The notes: generated by a model from the letters alone, not told the origin. A DNA stretch of 47,692 bases from Amphritea sp. 1_MG-2023 (GCF_030547545.1 NZ_JAUOQE010000032.1:1-47692), one strand, 5' to 3'; shown: positions 1-9,767, numbered from the stretch's first letter. Translations and numbers: made by a program.

Positions 1-66
1 GGGGGAGGAGCGTAGCGACGAATAATCGAACTAGGTTCGTGTTCCGAGCTGCGATAATCCAGACGC

Positions 67-97
67 AAAAAAGCCCCGCTATGAAGTGAGGCTTTTT
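67..97 (-). terminator. Intrinsic terminator downstream of tRNA-Phe
   Basis: Read on the minus strand, a stem of AAAAAGCC pairing with GGCTTTTT, with a further imperfect C/G-rich step, closes a short loop and ends in a T run. It lies 13 bases past the 3' end of the tRNA gene, so it most likely ends that transcript. Bases 1-66 hold nothing that I recognise. Confidence 0.7.
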
Positions 98-109
98 CAA
101 CTAAATAAA

Positions 110-185
110 TGGTGCCCGGACTCGGAATCGAACCAAGGACACGAGGATTTTCAATCCTCTGCTCTACCGACTGAGCTATCCGGGC
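110..185 (-). tRNA. tRNA-Phe (anticodon GAA)
   Basis: The minus strand gives a complete 76-nt cloverleaf. The acceptor stem starts GCCCGGA and pairs with TCCGGGC before an encoded CCA. The D arm contains AGCTCAGTCGGTAGAGC, the anticodon loop is TTGAAAA (anticodon GAA), and the T arm contains GGTTCGATTCC. From memory it is nearly identical to Escherichia coli tRNA-Phe. It stands alone with its own terminator, and no integrase or duplicated 3' end is visible nearby, so there is no sign that it serves as an attachment site here. Confidence 0.97.
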
Positions 186-302
186 AAACAAGAGGTGCGT
201 ATTAAACTGATTTCAGGCTGCGCTGTCAATCACATTGCGGCATTAAATCGGTTATTTTTGCTATTTATATCGCTTTGTCTATTTTATGTACTGATGTCGT
301 GC

Positions 303-575
303 TCATTTCGAGGGTGGAACGTAGCCTTCTGCTTTTTCGTAGTCGTCGCCGTCCATAAATTTCTGCATCTCTTGCTGCAGGAATTCACGGGTGGATGGGT
401 CCATTAGACTGAGGTGTTTTTCGTTGATCAGCATGGTCTGGTGGTTGGTCCACTCGGTCCAGGCTTTTTTCGATATGGTGTCGAAGATCAACTGGCCCTT
501 GGCACCCGGATAAGGGGGCTTATCCAGTCCTTCCAGTTCCTCTTTGTATTTACGGCACATTACGGTGCGGGTCAT
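303..575 (-). CDS. yggX: YggX, Fe(II)-trafficking / oxidative damage protection protein
   Basis: This 90-residue protein begins [17 protein letters not shown], the hallmark start of the YggX family. The family protects iron-sulfur proteins from oxidants and is linked to Fe(II) handling in the cytosol; its single conserved Cys is at residue 7. The length matches the family (about 90 aa). An upstream in-frame TTG at 587 is possible, but GGAG sits six bases before the ATG at 575 and the homology starts there. It follows mutY by about 45 bases on the same strand. That is a classic pairing: MutY is itself a 4Fe-4S enzyme and YggX is thought to help keep such clusters intact. Confidence 0.95.
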   Translation of the reverse strand: MTRTVMCRKYKEELEGLDKPPYPGAKGQLIFDTISKKAWTEWTNHQTMLINEKHLSLMDPSTREFLQQEMQKFMDGDDYEKAEGYVPPSK

Positions 576-620
576 GGTGTTCTCCAAGGTTAGTCTGATC
601 GTTTGCTTTGAGACCGGTAT

Positions 621-1673
621 TCAGCTCGTTTTTAGTTTACCCAGTAGCTTTTTGACTGGGGCGGCCAGACCGATCTTCTGTGGCTGGCGTAAGTTATACC
701 AGAGAGTGGCGGGCTGTTCCATGACACTGTTTGTAAGGTCTTTATCCCGCAGCTCAATGTGCACTGGGGTGATATCGAGATGGAAGTGGCTGAAGGTGTG
801 TCGCACAGGCGACAGGGCAGAGGCGCTGTCAGCATCGATAGGCAGGCCGGTTTCCTGTTCGGCATCACGTAGATCGGATGTTTCGGGAAGGCTCCATAGA
901 CCGCCCCAGATGCCGCTAGGGGGGCGTTGGCGTAGCAGTATCTGACCTTGTTCATCCTGAATCAATAGCATCATGGTCTGTTTAACCGGAATGGCTTTCT
1001 TCGGCTTTGAGATAGGAAGCTGGTTCTCGCGGCCCTGTTGATGGGCCTGACAGCCTGTTACCAGTGGGCAGAGAAGGCAGGCTGGTTTGCTGCGGGTGCA
1101 AAGAGTCGCGCCCATATCCATCATCGCTTGGGTGTAATCGGCGACTCGTTGGTGGGGGGTGTTGTGTTCGGCAAATTGCCACAGTTGCTTCATGTTTTCG
1201 GTGGTACCGGGCCAGCCTTCAATGGCGTAGTAGCGGGCCAGTACTCGTTTGACGTTGCCATCGAGAATCGCGGCTCGCTTGCCGGTAGAGATCGATAGAA
1301 TCGCTCCAGCCGTCGAGCGACCAATGCCGGGAAGTTGTTCCAAAGCATCGACCGTTTGAGGAAACTGACCGCCAAAATCATGACTCACTATTTTAGCTGT
1401 TTTATGAAGGTTGCGGGCGCGAGCGTAGTAGCCAAGACCTGTCCATAGATGCAGCACTTCGTCTTGATCGGCGGCGGCGAGATCTTCCACTCGGGGAAAC
1501 TGTTGGCGAAAGCGTTCGAAATAGGGAATCACCGTGCTGACCTGAGTCTGTTGTAACATGATCTCAGACAGCCAGGTGAAGTAGGCGCTTTTATCCGCCT
1601 GCCAAGGTAGGTCATGACGGCCGTGCTGATCGAACCAAGCCAGCACGGCTGTCGAAAATTGATCATTTGTCAT
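621..1673 (-). CDS. mutY: MutY, adenine DNA glycosylase
   Basis: MutY removes adenine mispaired with 8-oxoguanine. The 350-residue protein has the helix-hairpin-helix glycosylase fold at the N terminus with Glu37 (in SEIMLQQTQ) and the catalytic Asp138 (in ILDGNVKRV), the same numbers I recall for the E. coli enzyme. The HhH segment [12 protein letters not shown] lies at about 114-125. The 4Fe-4S loop has Cys192, Cys199, Cys202 and Cys208 with the expected 6-2-5 spacing. Residues from about 225 form the C-terminal NUDIX-like domain that reads 8-oxoG. Its ATG overlaps the asmA stop (TAATG), so the two are translationally coupled, with yggX next. Confidence 0.97.
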   Translation of the reverse strand: MTNDQFSTAVLAWFDQHGRHDLPWQADKSAYFTWLSEIMLQQTQVSTVIPYFERFRQQFPRVEDLAAADQDEVLHLWTGLGYYARARNLHKTAKIVSHDFGGQFPQTVDALEQLPGIGRSTAGAILSISTGKRAAILDGNVKRVLARYYAIEGWPGTTENMKQLWQFAEHNTPHQRVADYTQAMMDMGATLCTRSKPACLLCPLVTGCQAHQQGRENQLPISKPKKAIPVKQTMMLLIQDEQGQILLRQRPPSGIWGGLWSLPETSDLRDAEQETGLPIDADSASALSPVRHTFSHFHLDITPVHIELRDKDLTNSVMEQPATLWYNLRQPQKIGLAAPVKKLLGKLKTS

Positions 1674-3802
1674 TAGTTACCAAATAACCCTTTGAGTAAT
1701 TTCTTGGCGCTTTCTGTTTTGCTACCTTCTTCGCCGCCACCGAGCTTATCCATCAGCTTGCCTTCTAGCTGTTTTTTAGCTTTTTGCTTTAATAGCTCTT
1801 TTAACACGCTGGTATCCGGGCGACAAAGTTGGGCGGGGGCCGTATCAAAGCTGCCTTTACAGTTGACGGGCCATTCAACCCCTTCAAGGTTGTTGTTTAC
1901 GGCGCAAGTTTTCTTAAATAGATTTTCTTCAATCGTTAAGCCTAAGCGGTAATCTAAATCTTGAGCAGGCAGATCGACACTGCCCTTTCCGCGTAGCGTA
2001 ATAGCATCGAGTTTGGTAATCAGATCTTGGTTGCTGATCACGCCATTCGTAAATTTAAAGTTGCTGCTAAGGTCGGCAAACGGTGTCGAACGATCCACCT
2101 GATCGGCATCGATGCCAAGAGCGCTGATATTGTTGAAACCTTGACAGATTGTCTGAGCAATATCGATCCCTTTGACCGCGCCATCGGGCATGGTGACGTG
2201 TGCGTTACCGTTCAAACTATTGACGATAGCGTGGACCGAATCGCCCTGTGCGGTGATTTTCGCTTGGGTGTTGAATGTGCCGGTGAGGCGATCAACCTCG
2301 GCCATATCCATCAGTAGGTCGCCGATTTGGATATTGCTGATGTTTTTATTAACTGTCAGCTTGGTCGGGGATTTGCGTACATCGACAATCACTGAGTTAC
2401 GCAGCGTACCGCTGTACATATCCGCGTTGAGCTTGCTGATGTTTACTAAGCCGCCGTGAGCACTGGTGGCGAGTTCGAGGTTGGTCAGGGTCAGTTGATT
2501 GATCAGCAGTTTTGTTAACCCTAGATCAACATCCATATTCAGCCCTTTGAGTAACTCAACAGGAATGACAGGCTCTTTAGAATAGCCTGTAGACTTGGCC
2601 TTGCTGTTGGATGAGGCTGGCGCGGGTTGTTCTGATGCAGGCGGCAGGTAACGGTCGGCATTGAGTTCATCACCTTTCATATTGAAGGCGATTGATCCGG
2701 TGGCCAGATTCATCGCAAAGCTACCATTAAAGCGGGTATCATCCAATTTAAGGCTCATTTTGTTCAGCCCGAGGGTATTAGCAGCACCGCCGAGTTGAGC
2801 GTTGAAACTGATCGCTTTGAGCACCTCAGGATCGGAGGTTTCGATTGCCGGTTGGCCCAGTGCTGCTAGTAACGCTTGCAGGCTAAATTGGGCAACATTG
2901 AGATTACCGCTGATAACGGGCTTGCTGAAATTAGTGACTGAGACATCACCCTTGGCAACCACGTTGGCGGCACTCAGACTCATGTCTTTCAGTGTGGCGG
3001 TTTGGTTGGCTAAGTTAGCTTCGATATCGCTGTTTAGTTTTACCTGTACGGTTTTGTCGTTGAAGGCAACGCCGCTGAGACCGAAGGTGCTTGCTAGCCC
3101 CTTGATGTTGTATTGCTGCTTGGCTAGATCGAGGAAAAATTCAGCGCTTAGGGCCGCATCGACGGTCAGCTGTTTCTTATCTGCTTGATATTGTTCTGCT
3201 TGAAAGCTGAGCTCAGCTGGGAAGTAAGTGCCGGTGGTGACTTTGCCCGAGGTCATGGAGAAGTTCTTCAGCAGCACTTTGCTGCCGGTAGTCGTATCGT
3301 TGTAACTGATATTACCGTTGGTGATCGCGATGCTTTCGATATCCAGTGCAATGGCGGCGCCGCCACTGGCTTCGGCGGCAGTCTCTGGGGTACTTTCGGG
3401 GGATGGTTGTGCTGCGCCAGCGACTGCCCAGTTGTTACCCTGTTTGCTTTGTTCGAGATTTAGCGTCAGGCCATCCAGCAAAATACTGCTCATTTTCACA
3501 TTGCCGGACAGCAGTGCGGGCAGTTCAACCGAAACCTGAGCTTGATTCAGTTCAGCCAGCTGCGGTTGGCCGGGGTAGTTAACCTTGATTTGATTAATTT
3601 CGATGCCGAGCCAAGGGAAAACGGACCAGCCGAGATCACCATCGATCTCTAGCTGAATGCCGCCTTTTTCAAGCGCCAGTTGCTTGATCTCTGGTTTATA
3701 CTCATTTGGATCAAAGAACATTCCTAGCAAGATGCCGCCGGCTACCACTACGATGAGTAGTAGTGCGATTAGGCCAGCAAAAATTTTTAACAGCGTTTTC
3801 AT
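1673..3802 (-). CDS. asmA: AsmA family protein (envelope lipid / outer membrane biogenesis)
   Basis: A 709-residue AsmA-type protein. It has one N-terminal membrane helix (about residues 5-30, [18 protein letters not shown]) followed by a long, beta-rich periplasmic part with AsmA N- and C-terminal domains. AsmA-like proteins are now seen as bridge-like lipid carriers between inner and outer membrane. Residues around 395-415 form a Pro/Ala/Ser-rich linker. The start is set by AAGGAGA just upstream of the ATG at 3802; a longer reading that adds 25 residues has no such site. It is somewhat longer than E. coli AsmA (about 617 aa). It is the first gene of the asmA-mutY-yggX unit and is divergent from hisB. 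Confidence 0.9.
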   Translation of the reverse strand: MKTLLKIFAGLIALLLIVVVAGGILLGMFFDPNEYKPEIKQLALEKGGIQLEIDGDLGWSVFPWLGIEINQIKVNYPGQPQLAELNQAQVSVELPALLSGNVKMSSILLDGLTLNLEQSKQGNNWAVAGAAQPSPESTPETAAEASGGAAIALDIESIAITNGNISYNDTTTGSKVLLKNFSMTSGKVTTGTYFPAELSFQAEQYQADKKQLTVDAALSAEFFLDLAKQQYNIKGLASTFGLSGVAFNDKTVQVKLNSDIEANLANQTATLKDMSLSAANVVAKGDVSVTNFSKPVISGNLNVAQFSLQALLAALGQPAIETSDPEVLKAISFNAQLGGAANTLGLNKMSLKLDDTRFNGSFAMNLATGSIAFNMKGDELNADRYLPPASEQPAPASSNSKAKSTGYSKEPVIPVELLKGLNMDVDLGLTKLLINQLTLTNLELATSAHGGLVNISKLNADMYSGTLRNSVIVDVRKSPTKLTVNKNISNIQIGDLLMDMAEVDRLTGTFNTQAKITAQGDSVHAIVNSLNGNAHVTMPDGAVKGIDIAQTICQGFNNISALGIDADQVDRSTPFADLSSNFKFTNGVISNQDLITKLDAITLRGKGSVDLPAQDLDYRLGLTIEENLFKKTCAVNNNLEGVEWPVNCKGSFDTAPAQLCRPDTSVLKELLKQKAKKQLEGKLMDKLGGGEEGSKTESAKKLLKGLFGN

Positions 3803-4074
3803 GTCTTCTCCTTGGATCATGTATTCAGTCAACGATATCCATTGCGGCACACTTTTTAACAACTGGATGGTTACCAATGGTATTCATCGCATAGTAGCAG
3901 AACGATTTTACAGACCCTAGATTAACCGTAAATGAAAACGCTCAGAGGCTGTACGCTTTTTACGGGGTGAATGCTTCGAGTGCTACGCATTAAGGTGTTA
4001 TTGGTTGTATAATGGTGGCTTATTTTTATGAATGTTTATACAAACTGTACTGTTAACCCATCGCGGAGAAGATC

Positions 4075-4668
4075 ATGGCTGAACGGCAAGCCACCGTCAC
4101 TCGTAATACCCTGGAAACCCAGATTACAGTGTCGGTAAATTTGGATGGCAGCGGTAAGCTTAAGGCTGACACTGGCGTCCCTTTTCTTGAGCACATGCTT
4201 GATCAGATTGCTCGTCACGGCTTGATTGATCTGGATATTGTTGCCAAGGGCGATAATCATATTGATGATCACCATACGGTAGAAGATATCGGTATTACCC
4301 TCGGCCAAGCATTTGCTCAGGCGGTGGGCGATAAAAAAGGCATTTTGCGCTATGGCCATGCGTATTGTCCGCTGGATGAAGCGTTGTCGCGTGTCGTCAT
4401 CGATTTCTCTGGCCGTCCAGGGCTGGATATGAATGTTGATTTTACTCGCGCCAGCATTGGTCGATTTGATACTCAGCTGTTTTGGGAGTTCTTTCAAGGG
4501 TTCGTTAATCATGCGGGTGTGACTTTGCATATCGATAACTTGAAGGGCTTTAATGCCCATCATCAGGCCGAAACGATTTTTAAAGCGTTTGGCCGAGCGG
4601 TGCGCGGTGCGTTGACTATCGATCAGCGGGCGGCTAATCAGATGCCATCGACAAAAGGGTCGTTGTAA
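4075..4668 (+). CDS. hisB: HisB, imidazoleglycerol-phosphate dehydratase
   Basis: A 197-residue monofunctional IGP dehydratase, the histidine pathway step that makes imidazole-acetol phosphate. The Mn-binding histidine motifs are visible: [13 protein letters not shown] near residue 38, [12 protein letters not shown] near 60-71, and [12 protein letters not shown] near 162. The length matches the single-domain enzyme, unlike the HisB phosphatase fusion of E. coli. The start is supported by GGAG six bases upstream. The stop codon directly abuts the hisH start with no gap. The region before it (3803-4074) must hold divergent promoters for hisB and asmA; a TATAAT lies at 4008-4013, but I see no convincing -35 partner. 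Confidence 0.97.
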   Translation: MAERQATVTRNTLETQITVSVNLDGSGKLKADTGVPFLEHMLDQIARHGLIDLDIVAKGDNHIDDHHTVEDIGITLGQAFAQAVGDKKGILRYGHAYCPLDEALSRVVIDFSGRPGLDMNVDFTRASIGRFDTQLFWEFFQGFVNHAGVTLHIDNLKGFNAHHQAETIFKAFGRAVRGALTIDQRAANQMPSTKGSL

Positions 4669-5316
4669 ATGAGCAGTGTGGCAGTTATCGATTACGGTAT
4701 GGGCAATCTACATTCGGTTGCTAAAGCGTTGGAGCATGTGATGCCCAGCGTGGATGTGTTGGTTACCGCAGATCCCGAAAAAGTGCGTAATGCTGATCGG
4801 GTCTTGCTACCGGGGGTGGGTGCTATTCGCGACTGTATGGCTGAAATTCGTCGCTTAGGGGTGGATAAAGAAGTGGCGGAGGCAATCGCTTCTGGTAAAC
4901 CCTTTTTAGGTATCTGTGTTGGTTATCAGGCATTGATGCAGCGTTCTGAAGAGAATGGCGGGGTTGATTGTCTGGGGCATTTTGATGGCACGGTTAGATT
5001 CTTTGGCGATGATCTAAAAGAAGCCGATGGTGAACGCCTTAAAGTGCCACACATGGGCTGGAATGAGGTGCATCAGCGCTTCGATCATCCGTTATGGCAT
5101 GGCATTGACGATGCGAGCCGGTTCTACTTTGTGCATAGCTATTACGTTGATGCGGTGGATAAATCACGAGTGGCGGCGAACTGTCATTACGGTGTTGATA
5201 TCGATGTCGCGATTGCCCGAGATAATGTGTTTGCGACACAGTTTCACCCTGAAAAAAGTCATACGGTAGGTTTACAATTGCTGAAAAATTTCCTCAATTG
5301 GGATGGCAAAGGTTAA
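4669..5316 (+). CDS. hisH: HisH, imidazole glycerol phosphate synthase glutaminase subunit
   Basis: A 215-residue class I glutamine amidotransferase that releases ammonia for HisF. The nucleophile Cys is in [12 protein letters not shown] (family consensus GICLGMQ), and the His/Glu of the triad are in ATQFHPEKS near residue 194. The N terminus [14 protein letters not shown] is typical of HisH. It starts immediately after the hisB stop. In many gammaproteobacteria hisA follows at this point; here only 41 bases separate hisH from hisF. Confidence 0.97.
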   Translation: MSSVAVIDYGMGNLHSVAKALEHVMPSVDVLVTADPEKVRNADRVLLPGVGAIRDCMAEIRRLGVDKEVAEAIASGKPFLGICVGYQALMQRSEENGGVDCLGHFDGTVRFFGDDLKEADGERLKVPHMGWNEVHQRFDHPLWHGIDDASRFYFVHSYYVDAVDKSRVAANCHYGVDIDVAIARDNVFATQFHPEKSHTVGLQLLKNFLNWDGKG

Positions 5317-5357
5317 TCTGCTGTATCGTTGTAGATGAGTTCTTATAGGTAAAAATC

Positions 5358-6131
5358 ATGGCATTGGCAAAACGCATTATTCCCTGTCTGGATGTAGAAA
5401 ACGGTCGCGTTGTAAAAGGGGTTCAGTTTGTCGATATCCGCGATGCCGGTGATCCGGTTGAAGTCGCGAAGCGTTACGATGAGCAGGGCGCTGATGAGAT
5501 CACTTTTCTGGATATTACCGCCACTCATGAGGGGCGAGATACCATGGTACATACGGTTGAACGGATGGCCTCGCAGGTATTTATTCCGTTAACGGTGGGC
5601 GGAGGGATTCGTACCGTTGACGATATTCGCACCATGCTCAATGCCGGTGCGGATAAAGTATCGATCAACAGTGCGGCGGTGTTTAACCCTGACTTTGTAC
5701 GTGAAGCGGCTGATCGTTTTGGCTCACAGTGTATTGTGGTGGCGATTGATGCCAAAAAAGTCTCGCAACCGGGTGACACCGATCGCTGGGAGATCTTCAC
5801 TCACGGCGGCCGTAAACCTACCGGTTTAGATGCGGTTGAGTGGGCGAAAAAAATGGTACAGTTAGGGGCCGGCGAGATTCTGCTGACCTCAATGGATCAG
5901 GATGGCGTGAAGAATGGTTATGATCTGGGTGTGACGCGAGCGATCAGCGATGCGGTCAATGTGCCAGTGATTGCGTCCGGTGGTGTGGGTAATCTTGATC
6001 ACCTCGTGGCCGGTTGTATCGAAGGTAAGGCGGATGCGGTGCTGGCTGCCTCCATTTTCCATTTCAATGAATACAGTATTCCTGAAGCGAAGCAGTATAT
6101 GCAGGAACGAGGTATCGAAGTGCGGCTGTGA
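5358..6131 (+). CDS. hisF: HisF, imidazole glycerol phosphate synthase cyclase subunit
   Basis: A 257-residue TIM barrel that condenses PRFAR with ammonia to give IGP and AICAR. The catalytic aspartates are in IPCLDVENG (Asp12) and VVAIDAKK (near residue 131), and the phosphate-binding loops VGGGIR and ASGGVGN are intact. All features are HisF-type rather than HisA-type, so it is not an obvious stand-in for the missing hisA. It is followed by a strong terminator, so the visible his unit is hisB-hisH-hisF. Confidence 0.97.
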   Translation: MALAKRIIPCLDVENGRVVKGVQFVDIRDAGDPVEVAKRYDEQGADEITFLDITATHEGRDTMVHTVERMASQVFIPLTVGGGIRTVDDIRTMLNAGADKVSINSAAVFNPDFVREAADRFGSQCIVVAIDAKKVSQPGDTDRWEIFTHGGRKPTGLDAVEWAKKMVQLGAGEILLTSMDQDGVKNGYDLGVTRAISDAVNVPVIASGGVGNLDHLVAGCIEGKADAVLAASIFHFNEYSIPEAKQYMQERGIEVRL

Positions 6132-6154
6132 GTCGAGGCTGCTGATGTGTTGAT

Positions 6155-6183
6155 AAAAAAGCGCCACTAGTGGCGCTTTTTTA
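6155..6183 (+). terminator. Intrinsic terminator after hisF
   Basis: AAAAAAGCGCCACTAGTGGCGCTTTTTT is an almost perfect palindrome with T runs on both strands. It can end hisF transcription from the left and the EAL gene from the right. Confidence 0.9.
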
Positions 6184-6214
6184 TGCTTTGCGTTGAGACA
6201 AAAGGCTGAAGCGT

Positions 6215-6979
6215 TTATTCCCAACGAATGTCGGCGAGTGATTCAAAGCTCGGTTTGGCAAAATAATAGCCTTGATATAGATGTATGCCCATGTCTCTGA
6301 GAACATGAAATTCCGCTCGTGTTTCGACCCCTTCAGCAACCACCATCATATTCAGTTGGTTGAATAAATTGACTAAGTTACGCACAATTATTTGTCGTTT
6401 TTGATCTCGATCGATATGTCGAATCAATTGCATATCGATTTTGGTGATGTCGGTTTTCAAATCGGCCAGTTGATTAAGGCCGTTAAAGCCAGAGCCGAAG
6501 TCATCGGTGGCCGTCAAAAAACCTTGTTGCTGATAATGGCTAATGATCGATTCTAAATGACCGCTATCGGTAATCGCTTCATTTTCTGTAAATTCAAAGA
6601 TGATTTTTTCTTTGGGGAAATGGAACTCTTCGGCTGCATTCAATGTGGTGCGGATGCAGAGTTCGGGCTTGTATACCGCATTAGGTAGAAAATTAATGCT
6701 CAGAAAGCTGTCTTTTTGAATATTTAATTTAGCCGCCAGTTTTATGGCTTTTACTCGGCAGCTTTGATCAAATCGATAACGATTTGTTTCATTAACCTGT
6801 TGAAAAACATGAAAAGCGCTTTCGTTATTCAAGCCACGAGCTAGTGCTTCTTGCGCAAAAACTGTGCGTGTTTGTGTGTTGATAATAGGCTGAAACGCCA
6901 TGGTAAAGTCGAAGCCCAAATCGCATCCGGAAGCACATTCTATGCACCCTAAGTGGCGAAAATCCTGCTGTTGTGGCAT
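6215..6979 (-). CDS. EAL-domain protein, probable cyclic di-GMP phosphodiesterase
   Basis: A 254-residue stand-alone EAL domain. The signature residues for c-di-GMP hydrolysis are present: QEALARG near residue 43, the metal Asn in SINFLPNAV, Glu in FEFTENEA, the double Asp in DDFGSGFN, Lys in TKIDM, VAEGVET and a terminal QGYYFAKP. It is therefore likely catalytically active. The N terminus carries Cys12, Cys15 and Cys19 before FDFTMAFQPI, a small Cys cluster that could bind a metal or sense redox. There is no membrane segment, so it acts in the cytosol. It is transcribed towards the his terminator and may counterbalance the diguanylate cyclase next to it. Confidence 0.88.
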   Translation of the reverse strand: MPQQQDFRHLGCIECASGCDLGFDFTMAFQPIINTQTRTVFAQEALARGLNNESAFHVFQQVNETNRYRFDQSCRVKAIKLAAKLNIQKDSFLSINFLPNAVYKPELCIRTTLNAAEEFHFPKEKIIFEFTENEAITDSGHLESIISHYQQQGFLTATDDFGSGFNGLNQLADLKTDITKIDMQLIRHIDRDQKRQIIVRNLVNLFNQLNMMVVAEGVETRAEFHVLRDMGIHLYQGYYFAKPSFESLADIRWE

Positions 6980-7414
6980 GTAAAATACTCTCTAGTAGCA
7001 ATAAGAAATTATCGACGTTGTTAGGATCATCAGTGTTAAAACGCTTGGCACAACCGGTATAAATAAACTTTCAGTATCGAGGCCGATATCGATATAAAGA
7101 TACCAGAATGAGCCACGAAGTGAACCTTAAACATTGACGCAAGATAGTTGCAGCGTGATCTAAATGCGATGGCATCGAAGTAGACTGTCGGCCTGTTTCA
7201 AGCGGAGAAATAGCTTGAGCAAAGTACTTAAATAAAATGATTTAAATCAGCGACTTTATCACATCCGCTGAGAATAAACGCTGATACACAAGTCTCAGCC
7301 TGTTTGGCGGGCATAGCCGTCATGTGCAGGCGATGATTGATTCATGCGCGATGAGCCGAAGCGTCGTAAGCTAAGCGTGAATTTATAGCGGCAACTTCGG
7401 CTCTGGCCTCTTGT
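6980..7414. other. Intergenic stretch without a recognised gene
   Basis: About 435 bases between the diguanylate cyclase and the EAL gene, both on the minus strand. A perfect 9-bp inverted repeat (GAGCCGAAG at 7353-7361 and CTTCGGCTC at 7395-7403) flanks a 33-base spacer just past the cyclase stop; no T run follows, so it is not a standard terminator. The promoter of the EAL gene should lie in the left part. Short ORFs here show no Shine-Dalgarno support. Confidence 0.4.
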
Positions 7415-8611
7415 CTACTCTTCTGATGGTGATGCTTGATCAACGTTCGGCCACAGTAGTTCGGTATGGTTAGCACCGAGGCTACGAGCGCGTCCCTGTG
7501 TTTTGGCGGTATACATGCGGTGATCTGCCAATTCAACCGTGTCTTTCCAGTTATTCATCTTATCGGCTTGTATTTCAGTGACACCAATACTGGCCGTTGT
7601 CGCTGTGCCATCGGGGCGTAAGCCAAGCCCTGCCTGCATGATTCGAGAGATCACTTCGTTGGCTTCTGCGGGAGTGGCCGTTGGCAGAACCACGATAAAC
7701 TCTTCACCACCCCAGCGAATCACGCTATCGCCTTTACGTACCGCTGAATTGAGTTGCTGTGCGGCGGCTTTTAGTACTTTATCACCGGCATCATGGCCAA
7801 AAATATCATTCACCATTTTAAAATGATCGAGGTCTAGGTAAAGAATCGATAGCGGCGTGCCGCTCATGGATGATAGACGAAACTGCAGGTCCAGCATTTC
7901 GATCCCCGCTCGGCGTGTTAGTAAGCCGGTTAAGACATCATAGCTGGCACGATTGACCTGTGAGAGCATATAACGTAACTGATTCAGCGATGCAAAGATC
8001 GCGACACCGAGTATTAAAGAGAATAGCCAAATCGTTGCCACCGTTTGAGGGATATCACTATTGGTTTGCGGTATCGATGCGATGATCACAACGGTTAGTA
8101 GCGGCGCGGCTAATAGTAACAGTTCTGTGAGTGTTAGCGGAAAGAGTGTTAGACCGGCAATCATCACGAAGGGCAGTAGGGCATAGAGTTCGGCGATGAT
8201 CTGTTCGGTACCTGTAAGATCATAAGCCTGAAGCCAGTGATCTGATACGAGATAGAATAGTGGCGTGATACACAGCATACCGGCCAACAGTAATCGCGCC
8301 CGCTTAAGGCTCGGCTCTTGACGAGCCTGCCAAGCGAGTAATGCAAATGCGGCTGCCGACAGCGCGCGGATGAATAACAGATCGCGCCACAGGCTGTTGG
8401 GCAGAAATAGAAGATCGATGACCGACCACGTTGGCACCAATACGGCAAAAATGGCGCAGAAGAAGAACACGCGGCTCTGAATGATAGCAGCCCGATGGCG
8501 GGAGATCGGCATACTATGCTGTTTATTCGTGAACAACTCGAAGAGCTGATCAGAGGTATAAATACCCAGCGACTCACGTAATGAGATATACATAGCGGTT
8601 AAGTAGTTCAT
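7415..8611 (-). CDS. Membrane-bound GGDEF diguanylate cyclase
   Basis: A 398-residue protein that should make c-di-GMP. Residues about 48-210 hold five or six hydrophobic segments forming a membrane sensor with no named domain that I can assign. The GGDEF domain runs from about 222 to 385 with the active-site GGEEF at 301-305, the metal Asp in LYLDLDHFK, and an inhibitory RxxD site (Arg292-Asp295) five residues before the signature, so product feedback inhibition is likely. ATG at 8611 has a weak AGG upstream; a second ATG six codons in is the alternative. It is one of two such enzymes in the window. Confidence 0.9.
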   Translation of the reverse strand: MNYLTAMYISLRESLGIYTSDQLFELFTNKQHSMPISRHRAAIIQSRVFFFCAIFAVLVPTWSVIDLLFLPNSLWRDLLFIRALSAAAFALLAWQARQEPSLKRARLLLAGMLCITPLFYLVSDHWLQAYDLTGTEQIIAELYALLPFVMIAGLTLFPLTLTELLLLAAPLLTVVIIASIPQTNSDIPQTVATIWLFSLILGVAIFASLNQLRYMLSQVNRASYDVLTGLLTRRAGIEMLDLQFRLSSMSGTPLSILYLDLDHFKMVNDIFGHDAGDKVLKAAAQQLNSAVRKGDSVIRWGGEEFIVVLPTATPAEANEVISRIMQAGLGLRPDGTATTASIGVTEIQADKMNNWKDTVELADHRMYTAKTQGRARSLGANHTELLWPNVDQASPSEE

Positions 8612-8753
8612 CCTGTCTATTTCCGGTTTTGATCAGCGATCAATGGTAACGATATAGGTGTTTCGTCAGGAAGCACGGCTTCTTTAAGATAATTATATGA
8701 GAGCTGATATAAGTCAAAATTTAACCCGATTATTGATGTGTAAGGAGGTCGCT

Positions 8754-8831
8754 ATGCATGAAATAGGGGTTACAGGGATGCTTTGTGAGTCGTTGAGTAA
8801 TCGATGCGGCGCGTTAATACGTGTGGCGTGA
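8754..8831 (+). CDS. Possible 25-residue small ORF with a strong ribosome site
   Basis: AAGGAGG (8742-8748) lies five bases before an ATG that opens a 25-codon frame reading MHEIGVTGMLCESLSNRC and ending at a TGA. The near-perfect Shine-Dalgarno is the only support; I know no homologue. It could be a leader peptide or chance, since nothing is encoded on the plus strand after it until hemB. Confidence 0.25.
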   Translation: MHEIGVTGMLCESLSNRCGALIRVA

Positions 8832-8874
8832 GTGATGCTGATTGCGTGCGTTTATCCATTGGCGCGCCTCTATA

Positions 8875-9006
8875 TTACTGGCCGCAATAAAATGTTACTA
8901 ACGGTTCGTAGTGATTGATTAGATAACTGCCTAGCAGCGTGACGGTTAGGGCGGTAGATAAGAGGACGATGATCCACCCAATACGGTGTGATAGTGAGTC
9001 ATTCAT
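8875..9006 (-). CDS. Possible 43-residue single-pass membrane protein
   Basis: A minus-strand ATG opens 43 codons. A basic/polar start (MNDSLSHRIGW) leads into an uninterrupted hydrophobic helix (about residues 10-30: WIIVLLSTALTVTLLGSYLI) and a short polar tail ending CGQ. That pattern is typical of small bacterial membrane proteins. It starts 108 bases past elbB on the same strand and could be cotranscribed with it. There is no clear Shine-Dalgarno, and I cannot name a family. Confidence 0.4.
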   Translation of the reverse strand: MNDSLSHRIGWIIVLLSTALTVTLLGSYLINHYEPLVTFYCGQ

Positions 9007-9113
9007 CTATTTTACGCGTCATCAGCATACTGACGGAACGACTCGACTGACGGACAACATCATGCGACTCACTATCTCAGCGTTTTCGTTAAGGCTGCCA
9101 ATAATCACAGCGA

Positions 9114-9767
9114 CTAGGAAAGTAGCAGCACCTTATTGACTAGTTTATTAATGCCGCTGGCGGCTTCGCTGATATTACCTGCGAGCATATAAGCGGGGGT
9201 GCTGACAATCTTGAGCTTGGTATCGTAAATGAAGTCGTCAACCTCGCAGGGTTGATGTTGTCCTCCCATTGTTTCGATCGCGGTAGCGATGTCTGGATCG
9301 TTACCAATGGTACAGACGGCCCCTTTACCAAACAGTAATGGCGTCATGGCTGGTGCGATGCAGATGAGTCCTACGGGTTTGCCACTGAGGTGAATCGCCT
9401 GAGTGAAGCGAAGGAGATCGGGATTGACCTTCGCTGCGGCACCGGCCACGGCGAAATCGCTCAAATTTTTGGCCGCGCCAAAACCGCCAGGGATAATCAA
9501 CGCATCATAATCAGCAGGATTGGCGTCAGCTAAATCGATAATGTCTCCACGGGCAAGGCGTGCGGCTTCGGTCAGCACATTACGCTGCTCGCCGGTCATT
9601 TCTTCACCGTTACGATGGTTGATGACATGCATCTGCTCAATATTAGGGGCCATGCATTGGTAGCTGGCGCCACCCTGTTCAATCGCGAGCAAGGTTAAAA
9701 CGGATTCATAGATTTCGGAACCATCATAGACCCCGCATCCTGACAATATCACGGCTACTTTTTTCAT
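9114..9767 (-). CDS. elbB: ElbB, isoprenoid-biosynthesis-associated DJ-1/PfpI-like protein (glyoxalase type)
   Basis: A 217-residue protein of the DJ-1/PfpI superfamily, the same length that I recall for E. coli ElbB. It opens MKKVAVILSGCGVYDGSEIYE, typical of ElbB. The nucleophile-elbow Cys is in VGLICIAPA near residue 138, and the glycine-rich IIPGGFGAAKNLS loop is present. The family has weak glyoxalase activity in E. coli and was linked to isoprenoid output; its true role is unsettled. The start at 9767 is chosen because homology begins there and a GGGAG lies upstream; a 39-residue longer frame has no family resemblance. It is divergent from hemB. Confidence 0.93.
   Translation of the reverse strand: MKKVAVILSGCGVYDGSEIYESVLTLLAIEQGGASYQCMAPNIEQMHVINHRNGEEMTGEQRNVLTEAARLARGDIIDLADANPADYDALIIPGGFGAAKNLSDFAVAGAAAKVNPDLLRFTQAIHLSGKPVGLICIAPAMTPLLFGKGAVCTIGNDPDIATAIETMGGQHQPCEVDDFIYDTKLKIVSTPAYMLAGNISEAASGINKLVNKVLLLS

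Noticed and set aside
110..185. tRNA-Phe as an integration site for a mobile element
   Set aside because: No integrase, no direct repeat of the tRNA 3' end and only conserved housekeeping genes beside it.
4008..4013. TATAAT as the hisB promoter -10
   Set aside because: No acceptable -35 at 16-18 bases upstream and no extended -10; not strong enough to list.
7353..7403. 9-bp inverted repeat GAGCCGAAG/CTTCGGCTC as a terminator
   Set aside because: The loop is 33 bases and no T run follows on either strand; kept only as a note on the intergenic stretch.
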